A stretch of 15,186 bases of DNA from Carnobacterium_A sp049673005 (GTDB lineage Bacteria; Bacillota; Bacilli; Lactobacillales; Carnobacteriaceae): the NCBI RefSeq assembly GCF_049673005.1, contig NZ_JBATXB010000053.1:1-15186 (forward strand). The letters run 5' to 3'. The position numbers and the translations under genes were made by a program. This document shows positions 7,388-14,017 of this stretch, piece by piece (position 1 is the first letter of the stretch; each line of letters starts with the position of its first letter). Below the pieces are notes generated by a model that saw nothing but the letters and a program-made list of their open reading frames with translations, did not search any database and was not told the origin of the DNA.

Positions 7388-7846
7388 ATGCCCAAAGGAG
7401 AAGGGAAACTGCTGGCTCAAAATAGAAAAGCACGTTTTGATTACACTATTTTAGACACAGTTGAAGCAGGGATTGTTCTTAAAGGGACAGAAATAAAGTC
7501 CATTAGAGCAGCAAGAATAAACTTAAAAGATGGATTTGCACGTGTTCGTAATGGCGAAATATTTTTACACAATGTTCATATTAGCCCATACGAACAAGGC
7601 AATCAGTTTAATCACGACCCTTTACGTACGAGAAAATTATTGATGCACAAAAAACAAATCGTTCGTCTAGAAAATGAAATGAAGGGCAGTGGACACACTC
7701 TCGTTCCTTTGAAAGTCTATATAAAAGATGGATATGCGAAAGTTTTAATCGGCGTAGCAAAAGGGAAGAAAAATTACGATAAACGAGAAGATTTAAAACG
7801 AAAAGATCAAAAACGCGACTTAGCTCGTTCAATGAGAGAAAGATAG
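7388..7846 (+). CDS. smpB: SsrA-binding protein SmpB
   Basis: SmpB binds tmRNA and delivers it to ribosomes stalled on broken mRNA, allowing tagging of the nascent peptide and ribosome rescue. At 152 residues it has the family length. Typical stretches are ARFDYTILDTVEAGIVLKG, GTEIKSIR, the NVHISPYEQGN segment, LLMHKKQI and the C-terminal KGKKNYDKRE followed by a basic tail, which enters the mRNA channel. GGGAGG at 7375-7380 fixes the start. It is in one operon with rnr, whose product is known to act with tmRNA-SmpB. The tmRNA gene ssrA often follows smpB, but there is no room for it before the next gene here. Confidence 0.97.
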   Translation: MPKGEGKLLAQNRKARFDYTILDTVEAGIVLKGTEIKSIRAARINLKDGFARVRNGEIFLHNVHISPYEQGNQFNHDPLRTRKLLMHKKQIVRLENEMKGSGHTLVPLKVYIKDGYAKVLIGVAKGKKNYDKREDLKRKDQKRDLARSMRER

Positions 7847-7856
7847 AAGGAATAAT

Positions 7857-7899
7857 CAAAAGTAGTTTGGACAAGGAACTTGTCTAAACTACTTTTTTT
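7857..7899 (+). terminator. Terminator of the est-rnr-smpB operon
   Basis: The stem AAAGTAGTTTGGACAAG (to 7875) pairs with CTTGTCTAAACTACTTT (from 7879) with one mismatch, around a GAA loop. It ends in seven T residues (7893-7899). Confidence 0.94.
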
Positions 7900-7949
7900 G
7901 AACTTAAATTGCCTCATAATGCTTAATAGGAGTGTTTCTTTATTTCCTT

Positions 7950-7958
7950 TGGTATACT
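7950..7958 (+). promoter_or_regulatory. Extended -10 promoter of the peroxidase gene
   Basis: TGGTATACT gives a TATACT -10 (7953-7958) with an upstream TG. No good -35 lies at the right distance. The start point would be near 7965, giving a leader of about 24 bases that includes the GAAAGAAGGG ribosome site. No clear PerR box was seen. Confidence 0.5.
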
Positions 7959-7988
7959 TAATAGATACTAAAAGAAAGAAGGGTTTTT

Positions 7989-8459
7989 ATGTCTGTTTAT
8001 GATTTTACAGTAACTGAGATTGGCGGAGGAGAAGTTTCACTTAGTAAATATAAAGGGAAACCATTAGTGATAGTCAATACTGCTAGTAAATGTGGACTTG
8101 CTCCTCAATTCGAAGGACTAGAAGAGCTTTACGAAAAATACAAGGAACAAGGATTAACTGTTTTAGGTTTTCCATCTAACCAATTTATGAATCAAGAACC
8201 CCTTTCGAATGAAGAAATTGAAAGTCACTGTCAGTTGACCTATAATGTATCTTTTCCTTTACATGAAAAAATAAAAGTTAATGGAGACGATGCGAGCCCG
8301 TTATATAAGTATTTAGTTGAACAAACAGGCAATAAAGCAATCAAATGGAATTTCACTAAGTTTCTTATTGGAAAAGATGGAGAGATTGTTGAACGATTTG
8401 GCTCAATGACTAAACCAGAAAAATTAGAGGATTCGATAGTAAAAGTACTAAATGATTAA
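7989..8459 (+). CDS. gpx: Glutathione peroxidase family protein (probable thiol peroxidase)
   Basis: The 156-residue thioredoxin-fold peroxidase reduces hydrogen peroxide or organic hydroperoxides. The catalytic tetrad of the family is visible: Cys35 in NTASKCGL, Gln65 in FPSNQF, and Trp120-Asn121 in WNFTKF. It uses cysteine, not selenocysteine. FPSNQF carries Ser where many homologues have Cys. The remaining Cys81, in SHCQLTYNVSFP, aligns with the resolving cysteine of yeast Gpx3-type enzymes, so a thioredoxin-linked atypical two-Cys mechanism is likely. The start has GAAGGG at 7978-7983. It appears monocistronic, between two terminators. The substrate and true reductant are inference. Confidence 0.93.
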   Translation: MSVYDFTVTEIGGGEVSLSKYKGKPLVIVNTASKCGLAPQFEGLEELYEKYKEQGLTVLGFPSNQFMNQEPLSNEEIESHCQLTYNVSFPLHEKIKVNGDDASPLYKYLVEQTGNKAIKWNFTKFLIGKDGEIVERFGSMTKPEKLEDSIVKVLND

Positions 8460-8489
8460 TATCAGGTAAGCTAATTGGCTAAATGAGTG

Positions 8490-8538
8490 AAAAAGAAAAG
8501 GAAATTACCGAGTTTAAGGATAATTTCCTTTCTTTTTT
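8490..8538 (+). terminator. Terminator of the peroxidase gene
   Basis: AAAGGAAATTA (8496-8507 region) pairs with TAATTTCCTTT (8521-8531). The 5' side is A-rich (AAAAAGAAAAGG) and the 3' side is TCTTTTTT. The stem has small bulges near the loop. Confidence 0.85.
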
Positions 8539-8584
8539 GAACGTTTGAAATGGTTAGTCTATTTTATTCAACTTATGATAAAAT
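8537..8584 (+). promoter_or_regulatory. Possible promoter region of fbp
   Basis: Two readings are possible. One is TTGAAC (8537-8542) with TATTTT (8560-8565), spacing 17, directly at the end of the previous terminator. The other uses the TATGATAAAAT block (8574-8584) as -10 with a poor -35. Neither is decisive. Confidence 0.35.
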
Positions 8585-8621
8585 GAAGTGGTATACATAG
8601 AAATTCCAAAGGAGAATGATC

Positions 8622-10601
8622 ATGAGTAGTAAAAATAAATACTTAGATTTATTAGCTAAGGAGTACCCAACGATTGGAGAAACAACAACAGAAATCATTA
8701 ACTTAGAGGCGATTATGAATTTACCTAAGGGTACTGAACACTTTTTGAGCGATATTCATGGAGAGTATGATGCGTTTCAGCATGTTTTGCGCAATGGATC
8801 TGGAAATATCAAAGAGAAAATTAATGAAGTTTTTAGTGATCGATTAAGCACAAAGGATAGGAATACATTAGCGACATTAATTTATTATCCAGAGGATAAA
8901 ATAAAAAACCTGGTTGAAACACTAGAAGAGTCAGAAGAGATGGATGAGTGGTATCGTTTAACCTTATCTCGCCTAATTGAATTATGCGTGTACGTAGCTT
9001 CAAAATATACGAGTTCAAAGGTTAGAAAAGCTTTGCCGGCGGATTTTGCTTATATTATAGAGGAATTATTATCTAAGGATACTAGCTTCCCGAATAAGGA
9101 TGATTATTACAATGAAATTATCCAAAGTATTCTTTCATTAGATCGGGCACCTCAATTTATTGCAGCTATTTCTTATCTTATCCAACGTTTAGTAGTAGAT
9201 CATTTACATGTTGTAGGGGATATTTATGATAGGGGTCCTTATCCGGATAAAATTATTGAAACGCTAATGGATCATCATTCTGTGGATATCCAATGGGGAA
9301 ATCATGATATTTTATGGATGGGAGCTGCGAGTGGATCGGCAGTTTGTATTGCGAACGTTCTCAGAATATCAGCACGGTATAATAATCTTGAAATAATTGA
9401 AGAGGCATACGGCATTTCATTGCGTCAATTGTTAACATTTTCTGAGATGACTTATACACAAGATGTAGTAGAAGGTTTTTATCCAAAAGTGGACAAAGAA
9501 GAAATAGATTTTTTTGAAGAAGAAATCAGGCAAATCGCAAAAATGCATCAAGCAATAGCCATCATTCAATTTAAATTAGAGGGAGCTATCATTAAAAGAC
9601 AACCTAATTTTAAAATGAATGATCGGATGCTACTAGATAAAATTGATTATAAAAAAGGAACAATTTCTATAGAAGGAAAAGTTTATCCGCTAACGAACGC
9701 ATATTTCCCAACAATTAATCCAGCTAATCCTTATCAATTGACTAAAGAAGAAGAAAGTATCGTTGAAAAATTAATTTATGCGTTTAAAACAAGTGAACGG
9801 CTACAAAAACATATTTCATATTTATACAATAAAGGAAGTATGTATCTAATTTATAATGACAATCTTTTGTTTCATGGCTGTGTACCGTTGAATGAAGATG
9901 GAAGCTTTATGGCATTTAAAATTCGAGAAAAGACTTATAGTGGTAAAGCTCTGTTAGATAAATTTGAAGAAGTTCTTCGTAAAGGGTATTTAACACGAGA
10001 GAAAGAAAATAAAGAGAAGCACTTAGATATGATCTGGTACTTATGGACTGGAGCTGCTTCTTCACTATTTGGTAAAAATCAGATGACTACTTTTGAGCGG
10101 TATTATATAAAGGATAAGAAAACCCATGAAGAAAAGAAAAATGCGTATTATAATTTACGCAATGATGTATCAACTTGTGAAAATATATTGATTGAGTTTG
10201 GTTTAGATCCAACTAAGGGCCACATTATTAATGGACATACACCTGTTAAAGAAAAGCGTGGAGAAGATCCTATCAAAGCAGAAGGAAGAATGATTGTTAT
10301 TGATGGAGGTTTTTCTAAAGCCTATCAAAAAACAACAGGATTAGCTGGATACACGTTACTCTATAATTCTTTTGGAATGCAATTGGTTTCTCATCAGCCA
10401 TTTACGTCTGTAAAACACGCAATTGAAGATGAGTTTGATATCGTGTCTACCAGGCGGGTTATCGATCGCGAAACAGAACGTAAAAAGGTAAGAGAAACAG
10501 ATACGGGAAAACGGTTAACCGAGCAAGTAAAAGATTTGAAACTATTGCTAATGGCTTATTACGAAGGAGAAATCCTTCAAAAAATAAAAAATAGACCTTA
10601 G
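8622..10601 (+). CDS. fbp: Fructose-1,6-bisphosphatase, class III
   Basis: The enzyme hydrolyses fructose-1,6-bisphosphate to fructose-6-phosphate in gluconeogenesis, in the cytoplasm. The 659 residues match the Firmicutes class III type, which is unrelated to class I/II enzymes and contains a calcineurin-like metallophosphatase core. Metal-binding motifs are in order: FLSDIHGEYDAF (Asp44, His46), VVGDIYDRGP (Asp200, Asp203), QWGNHDILWMG (Asn227, His228) and NGHTPVKEKRGEDP (His539). IVIDGGFSKAYQ follows. A long insert between the second and third groups of motifs is normal. I chose ATG 622 bases past 8000, at 8622, because AAAGGAG (8608-8614) is seven bases upstream, while the in-frame ATG at 8616 is too close to it. 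No terminator was seen after the stop. Confidence 0.96.
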   Translation: MSSKNKYLDLLAKEYPTIGETTTEIINLEAIMNLPKGTEHFLSDIHGEYDAFQHVLRNGSGNIKEKINEVFSDRLSTKDRNTLATLIYYPEDKIKNLVETLEESEEMDEWYRLTLSRLIELCVYVASKYTSSKVRKALPADFAYIIEELLSKDTSFPNKDDYYNEIIQSILSLDRAPQFIAAISYLIQRLVVDHLHVVGDIYDRGPYPDKIIETLMDHHSVDIQWGNHDILWMGAASGSAVCIANVLRISARYNNLEIIEEAYGISLRQLLTFSEMTYTQDVVEGFYPKVDKEEIDFFEEEIRQIAKMHQAIAIIQFKLEGAIIKRQPNFKMNDRMLLDKIDYKKGTISIEGKVYPLTNAYFPTINPANPYQLTKEEESIVEKLIYAFKTSERLQKHISYLYNKGSMYLIYNDNLLFHGCVPLNEDGSFMAFKIREKTYSGKALLDKFEEVLRKGYLTREKENKEKHLDMIWYLWTGAASSLFGKNQMTTFERYYIKDKKTHEEKKNAYYNLRNDVSTCENILIEFGLDPTKGHIINGHTPVKEKRGEDPIKAEGRMIVIDGGFSKAYQKTTGLAGYTLLYNSFGMQLVSHQPFTSVKHAIEDEFDIVSTRRVIDRETERKKVRETDTGKRLTEQVKDLKLLLMAYYEGEILQKIKNRP

Positions 10602-10623
10602 TCGTCAAAACTCATTGTATGGG

Positions 10624-10651
10624 TTCACTAACTGCTTATTTTTGGTACAAT
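10624..10651 (+). promoter_or_regulatory. Promoter of the two-gene phosphatase unit
   Basis: TTCACT (10624-10629) and TACAAT (10646-10651) lie 16 bases apart, with TGG before the -10 (extended -10). The leader would be about 45 bases. Confidence 0.6.
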
Positions 10652-10702
10652 AGAAGATGAGTACGATAAGCATGAAAATGTTCAGTTACTGGAGGAGATT
10701 TT

Positions 10703-11377
10703 TTGAGTAAAGGATGTACATTTTATTTTGTTCGACACGGTGAAACCTACTTGAATCTGTATAGAAGAATGCAAGGTTGGAGTAATATTCAATTAACTGA
10801 AAAAGGAAGCGAAGATGTTCGTAGAAGTGGTAAGGGCTTAGCTAATGTTAAATTTGATGCTGTCTACACGAGTGACCTTAATCGTACGATTGAAACAGCG
10901 GGTATTATTTTAGAAGAAAATAAAGCTGCTGATGAGTTAACTATCCAGGCTATGCCTGAATTTAGAGAAGTGTTCTTTGGTTCCTTTGAAGGATTAGGTG
11001 TCGATGAAGTCTGGGCAAGCATAAACGAAGTGATGGGTTACCCTACAGTTGGAGACTTATGGTCAAAAGCAACGGTACCTGAACAAATGAATGCAACAAA
11101 AAAAGCCGATCCTTATCATCATGCTGAAAATTATATTGAATTTTGGACACGTATTGAAAAAGGTTTAATAGAACTAATTGAAAAACACCGTGATACTGGC
11201 GACACGGTATTAGTTGTAGCACATGGCAACACGATTCGTTACATGCTAAATGGATTAGTTCCTGAATTAATTGATCCTCAACCATTACTGAATGCGAGCG
11301 TATCAAAAGTTAGCTACCATAATGGATTTTATCACTTAGAAAGCTACAATCAAGTTGACCATTTTCTAGATTTATAA
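10703..11377 (+). CDS. Histidine phosphatase family protein (phosphoglycerate mutase-like)
   Basis: This 224-residue protein of the histidine phosphatase superfamily has the phosphate-accepting motif YFVRHGET (His12). Arg60 is probable in TSDLNRTIETA, FFGSFEGLGVDEVW supplies the acidic residue, and the second catalytic histidine is His174 in VVAHGNTIRYML. The family includes dPGM, GpmB-like broad phosphatases and PhoE. The inserted helical region and overall form suggest a phosphatase rather than the glycolytic mutase, but the substrate cannot be told. The start is TTG 10703, with GGAGGAG at 10691-10697. No ATG fits, as RHGET lies only 30 bases in. The HAD phosphatase gene follows after 34 bases, so they are probably co-transcribed. 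Confidence 0.88.
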   Translation: MSKGCTFYFVRHGETYLNLYRRMQGWSNIQLTEKGSEDVRRSGKGLANVKFDAVYTSDLNRTIETAGIILEENKAADELTIQAMPEFREVFFGSFEGLGVDEVWASINEVMGYPTVGDLWSKATVPEQMNATKKADPYHHAENYIEFWTRIEKGLIELIEKHRDTGDTVLVVAHGNTIRYMLNGLVPELIDPQPLLNASVSKVSYHNGFYHLESYNQVDHFLDL

Positions 11378-11411
11378 ACTGTCTAAGGGCACATCAAAGG
11401 AGATAAAAATC

Positions 11412-12188
11412 TTGGAACCAAAATCATTTGTATTTTTTGATTTAGACGGTACTCTATTAAACAATGAGTCAAAAATTGAGCCAGAGGTTGTGAAAGCTCT
11501 CGAGGAAATGCAACTTAACGGGCATATTCCGTTTATTGCTACAGGTCGTAGCCCATTGGAAATAAACTTTGTGTTAGATTCAACGAGTATTGATTCTTTT
11601 ATTGCGCTAAATGGCCAATATATTGTATATCAAGGTAAGGAAATACATCGAAGCAGTATATCAATAGATACACTGATTCGTTTGAAACAAGCTACTGAAG
11701 AACGAAATTTTGCTTTGTCCTTTTATACTTCTAATAAAATTAGAACCACTAGACAGACTAAGGCGTTAAAAGATGCGTATGAATTTATCCGTGCACCTAT
11801 TCCATCAATAGATCATTTAGTGCATTTAAACGAAGAGATACTGATGGCGTTAGTTTTAAGTGCCGATGAAAAAGAGGATGGCTACTTTAGAAAACAATTC
11901 CCGGAATTATCTTTTTATCGTAATACACCTTACAGCATGGATACTATTCCTAGAGGTAATTCTAAAGCGACAGGAATCAAAGAGTTAATGAGCAAGTTAA
12001 CGTTTGAGCACCTTCCAACTTATGCATTTGGAGATGGGCCAAATGATATCGAAATGATTGATCATGTCAATTATGGTGTTGCTATGGGTAACGGGCTGGA
12101 TATTCTGAAGGATAGAGCTACGTATATTACTTCTAGTAACACTCAAGGTGGAATCATTGAAGGATTAACCTATTTTGGATTGATTTGA
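11412..12188 (+). CDS. Cof-type HAD-IIB family hydrolase (sugar-phosphatase-like)
   Basis: This 258-residue cytoplasmic phosphatase is of the haloacid dehalogenase superfamily, subclass IIB. Motif I DLDGT gives nucleophile Asp10 and Asp12, motif II is ATGRS (Thr44), motif III is Lys185 in RGNSKATGI, and motif IV is FGDGPNDIEMI (Asp208, Asp212). The region between motifs II and III (about 75-180) is the C2 cap that sets substrate choice. Cof-type enzymes act on sugar phosphates, flavin mononucleotide or pyridoxal phosphate, and this one cannot be assigned. It starts at TTG 11412 with AAAGGAG at 11397-11403, eight bases upstream. It sits 34 bases behind the histidine phosphatase and is followed by a terminator. 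Confidence 0.92.
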   Translation: MEPKSFVFFDLDGTLLNNESKIEPEVVKALEEMQLNGHIPFIATGRSPLEINFVLDSTSIDSFIALNGQYIVYQGKEIHRSSISIDTLIRLKQATEERNFALSFYTSNKIRTTRQTKALKDAYEFIRAPIPSIDHLVHLNEEILMALVLSADEKEDGYFRKQFPELSFYRNTPYSMDTIPRGNSKATGIKELMSKLTFEHLPTYAFGDGPNDIEMIDHVNYGVAMGNGLDILKDRATYITSSNTQGGIIEGLTYFGLI

Positions 12189-12241
12189 GATAGTTTTGAA
12201 GTGATGAATCATACTATAATAATAAAATAGATAACCTATTT

Positions 12242-12274
12242 AAAAAAGAAGTAGCTCAAGCTGCTTCTTTTTTT
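12242..12274 (+). terminator. Terminator of the two-gene phosphatase unit
   Basis: GAAGTAGC (12248-12255) pairs with GCTGCTTC (12260-12267) around a TCAA loop, with one G-T pair. AAAAAA precedes the stem and seven T residues follow (12268-12274). Confidence 0.93.
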
Positions 12275-12390
12275 GTAATCAAAATTGGATAGAGAAAATA
12301 AATTAAACTAGTCATTAGTTATTTTATAACACAATGATTTTTAAAGTGTACATACTAGTATAAATTAGCTGAATAGGACAAAATATAGGG
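12275..12390 (+). other. AT-rich intergenic stretch upstream of the allD promoter
   Basis: No coding frame is supported. The only structure noted is a perfect 10-base palindrome, ATACTAGTAT (12352-12361), about 30 bases before the proposed -35. It could be an operator. Confidence 0.35.
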
Positions 12391-12420
12391 TTGTCTTTTA
12401 GCACATATGGACAATGTAAT
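12391..12420 (+). promoter_or_regulatory. Probable promoter of allD
   Basis: TTGTCT (12391-12396) and TGTAAT (12415-12420) are 18 bases apart, with the start point predicted near 12427. A short dyad TTGTC...GACAA (12391-12395, 12410-12414) lies inside the promoter. The transcript would carry a leader of about 220 bases. Confidence 0.5.
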
Positions 12421-12426
12421 TTAGAC

Positions 12427-12440
12427 GAATAGCGCTTACA
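12427..12440 (+). promoter_or_regulatory. cre-like CcpA site at the predicted allD start point
   Basis: GAATAGCGCTTACA matches the catabolite-response consensus TGWAANCGNTNWCA at 11 of 14 positions, with a perfect core and right half and a poor left half. Its place over the predicted start point is typical of CcpA repression. Carbon control of a ureide gene would be sensible but is inference. Confidence 0.4.
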
Positions 12441-12501
12441 ATAAGAGTTGTAATGTTTAACGTAAAATAAGTTTTAAGAGGAATAAAGGAGGGATAAATA
12501 A

Positions 12502-12585
12502 ATAAAGCGTTATGTTTTAGATGAAATAGATAGACGTTTATATCATCTTAACGACCAAAGACGCCTATTTATTAGTTGCCATTAG
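12502..12585 (+). other. 27-codon frame with a strong ribosome site but an ATA first codon
   Basis: AAAGGAGGG (12485-12493) is one of the strongest Shine-Dalgarno sites in the window. Eight bases later, where a start codon belongs, stands ATA, opening a frame KRYVLDEIDRRLYHLNDQRR that ends at TAG 12583-12585. An in-frame TAA lies just before it. There is no ATG, GTG or TTG in frame. It could be a decayed small gene whose ATG became ATA, a leader peptide with a rare ATA start, or chance. I do not recognise the peptide. Confidence 0.3.
12525..12573 (+). other. Imperfect hairpin in the allD leader
   Basis: The arms 12525-12539 and 12559-12573 pair over 15 bases, with two G-T pairs and one A-C mismatch, around a 19-base loop. 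No T run follows, so it is not an ordinary terminator. It lies wholly within the 27-codon frame, so it may be an RNA regulatory element or an accident of that sequence. Confidence 0.4.
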
Positions 12586-12648
12586 ACATGAACTAGATTA
12601 GTCAAAAAACGGCAGCGGAAATAGAAAAGATAGAAAGAAGGTTTATAG

Positions 12649-13719
12649 ATGGCTGAGATAGAGATGATAAAGGTAACAGAAGAAGAGTTGCATCAGTTGA
12701 TTCAAAATAAACTTGAAAAAGCCGGCCTTACAAAAGAACATGCTGACGGGGTAGCAGAAACATTAGTTTTTGCAGATGCTCACGGAATTCATTCCCACGG
12801 GGCCGTTCGTGTAGATTATTATGCTGAACGAATTGCAAAAGGCGGTAGCAATGTTAATCCGAATTTTAAATTTAATCAAACAGGACCAAGCACAGGTGTT
12901 TTTGAAGCAGATAATGGCGTTGGGCATGTTGCCGCAAATGAGGCATTAAAAGAAGGGATAAAATTAGCGAAAGAAACAGGAATTGGAGTTGTAGGTGTCC
13001 ATCAAATGGGACATAGTGGAGCATTAGCTTACTTTGTTGAACAAGCAGCAGAGCAAGACTTAATCGCTTTATCGGTTTGTCAATCAGATCCAATGGTTGT
13101 TCCGTTCGGTGGGGCAGAACCCTATTTTGGAACCAATCCAATTGCTTTTGCAGCACCTAGGGCAGGCCACAAGCCAGTTGTTTTTGACATGGCAACAACC
13201 GTTCAAGCTTGGGGTAAAATACTTGATGCTCGATCACGTAATGTTGATATCCCGTCTAATTGGGCAGTTGATAAAAATGGAGCTCCTACCACAGACCCAC
13301 ATAACGTTAAGGGATTATTACCCATTGCTGGTCCAAAAGGGTACGGATTAATGATGATGGTTGATGTTCTATCAGGAACTTTGTTGGGACTACCATTTGG
13401 AAAAAATGTTTCCTCTATGTATACAGATATTACTGCTGGTCGAAATTTAGGCCAACTGCATATTTTAATTAACCCGAGTTACTTTACTGATTTAACTGGA
13501 TTTAAAGAAAATATCAATAAAATGGTGGAAGAGTTACACGAAGTCAAACCAGCTAAAGGTTTTGATCAAGTCTTATATCCAGGAGAACTTTCGACGATCG
13601 TTGCTAAAAAGTATGCGGATGATGGAATCCCGATCGTAAAAGAAATTTATGATTACCTTAAAAGCGATACAATACATTTCGACAATTATGATAAAGCAGA
13701 TGCATTTGGTGAGAGATAA
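12649..13719 (+). CDS. allD: Ureidoglycolate dehydrogenase (NAD+), LDH2/MDH2 family
   Basis: AllD oxidises (S)-ureidoglycolate to oxalurate with NAD+ in anaerobic allantoin catabolism. The 356-residue protein belongs to the type 2 malate/lactate dehydrogenase family and resembles E. coli AllD through long shared stretches, as I recall that sequence. These are GIHSHGAVRVDYYAERI (His48, His50), QMGHSGALAYF (His122), CQSDPMVVPFGGAEPYFGTNP, FDMATTVQAWGK and AGPKGYGLMMMVDVLSG. That closeness separates it from generic malate or sulfolactate dehydrogenases. AGAAGG at 12636-12641 supports ATG 12649. ATG 12664 would match the shorter E. coli N-terminus but has a weaker site. No terminator follows, and an MFS transporter gene comes after 298 bases. 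Other allantoin genes are not in the window. Confidence 0.93.
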   Translation: MAEIEMIKVTEEELHQLIQNKLEKAGLTKEHADGVAETLVFADAHGIHSHGAVRVDYYAERIAKGGSNVNPNFKFNQTGPSTGVFEADNGVGHVAANEALKEGIKLAKETGIGVVGVHQMGHSGALAYFVEQAAEQDLIALSVCQSDPMVVPFGGAEPYFGTNPIAFAAPRAGHKPVVFDMATTVQAWGKILDARSRNVDIPSNWAVDKNGAPTTDPHNVKGLLPIAGPKGYGLMMMVDVLSGTLLGLPFGKNVSSMYTDITAGRNLGQLHILINPSYFTDLTGFKENINKMVEELHEVKPAKGFDQVLYPGELSTIVAKKYADDGIPIVKEIYDYLKSDTIHFDNYDKADAFGER

Positions 13720-14017
13720 TCTACTTAAAAAGTGGTCCCTATTAAAAAGTTAGTGAAATTTTAATTGCATAATTTATTGAATATATATACTATGTAATTA
13801 ATAGAATAATTATTTTTTTTATTTAGTAGGTGTGATTACTTACTATATATGTCACTTATCCCTATCGTCAAAACACTTATAACTAGCCACATACTTGCAA
13901 CTAAGCCAAAAAACTATTGTCTAATAATAAAACAATAGTAAAGTTTTAATAATCAATAAGTTTATAAATAGAGATTAGCTATTATTATAGATAATTATAA
14001 AGATGGAGGAATGAAAA
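13720..14017 (+). other. AT-rich gap between allD and the transporter gene
   Basis: No coding frame or terminator was found. Two inverted repeats stand out. TAGTAGGT / ACTTACTA (13824-13831, 13838-13845) has a 6-base loop and one G-T pair. ACTATTGT / ACAATAGT (13913-13920, 13932-13939) is perfect with an 11-base loop. Either could be an operator or a small RNA stem. Their presence suggests separate control of the transporter gene. Confidence 0.45.
13765..13793 (+). promoter_or_regulatory. Possible promoter of the MFS transporter gene
   Basis: TTGCAT (13765-13770) lies 17 bases before TACTAT (13788-13793). A TATACT at 13786-13791 would give spacing 15. The surrounding sequence is so AT-rich that chance matches are likely. 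The leader would exceed 200 bases and include both inverted repeats. Confidence 0.35.

Noticed and set aside
7174..7425. Plus-strand frame overlapping the end of rnr and the start of smpB
   Set aside because: It is an out-of-frame reading of the lysine-rich rnr tail, rich in K and I, without its own ribosome site.
13097..13351. Plus-strand frame inside allD
   Set aside because: It is an alternate frame of a strongly conserved gene and shows no recognisable motif.
13834..13854. GTGA...TCAC dyad resembling a Crp/Fnr site
   Set aside because: The half-sites are too far apart for a TGTGA-N6-TCACA site, so the match is probably chance.
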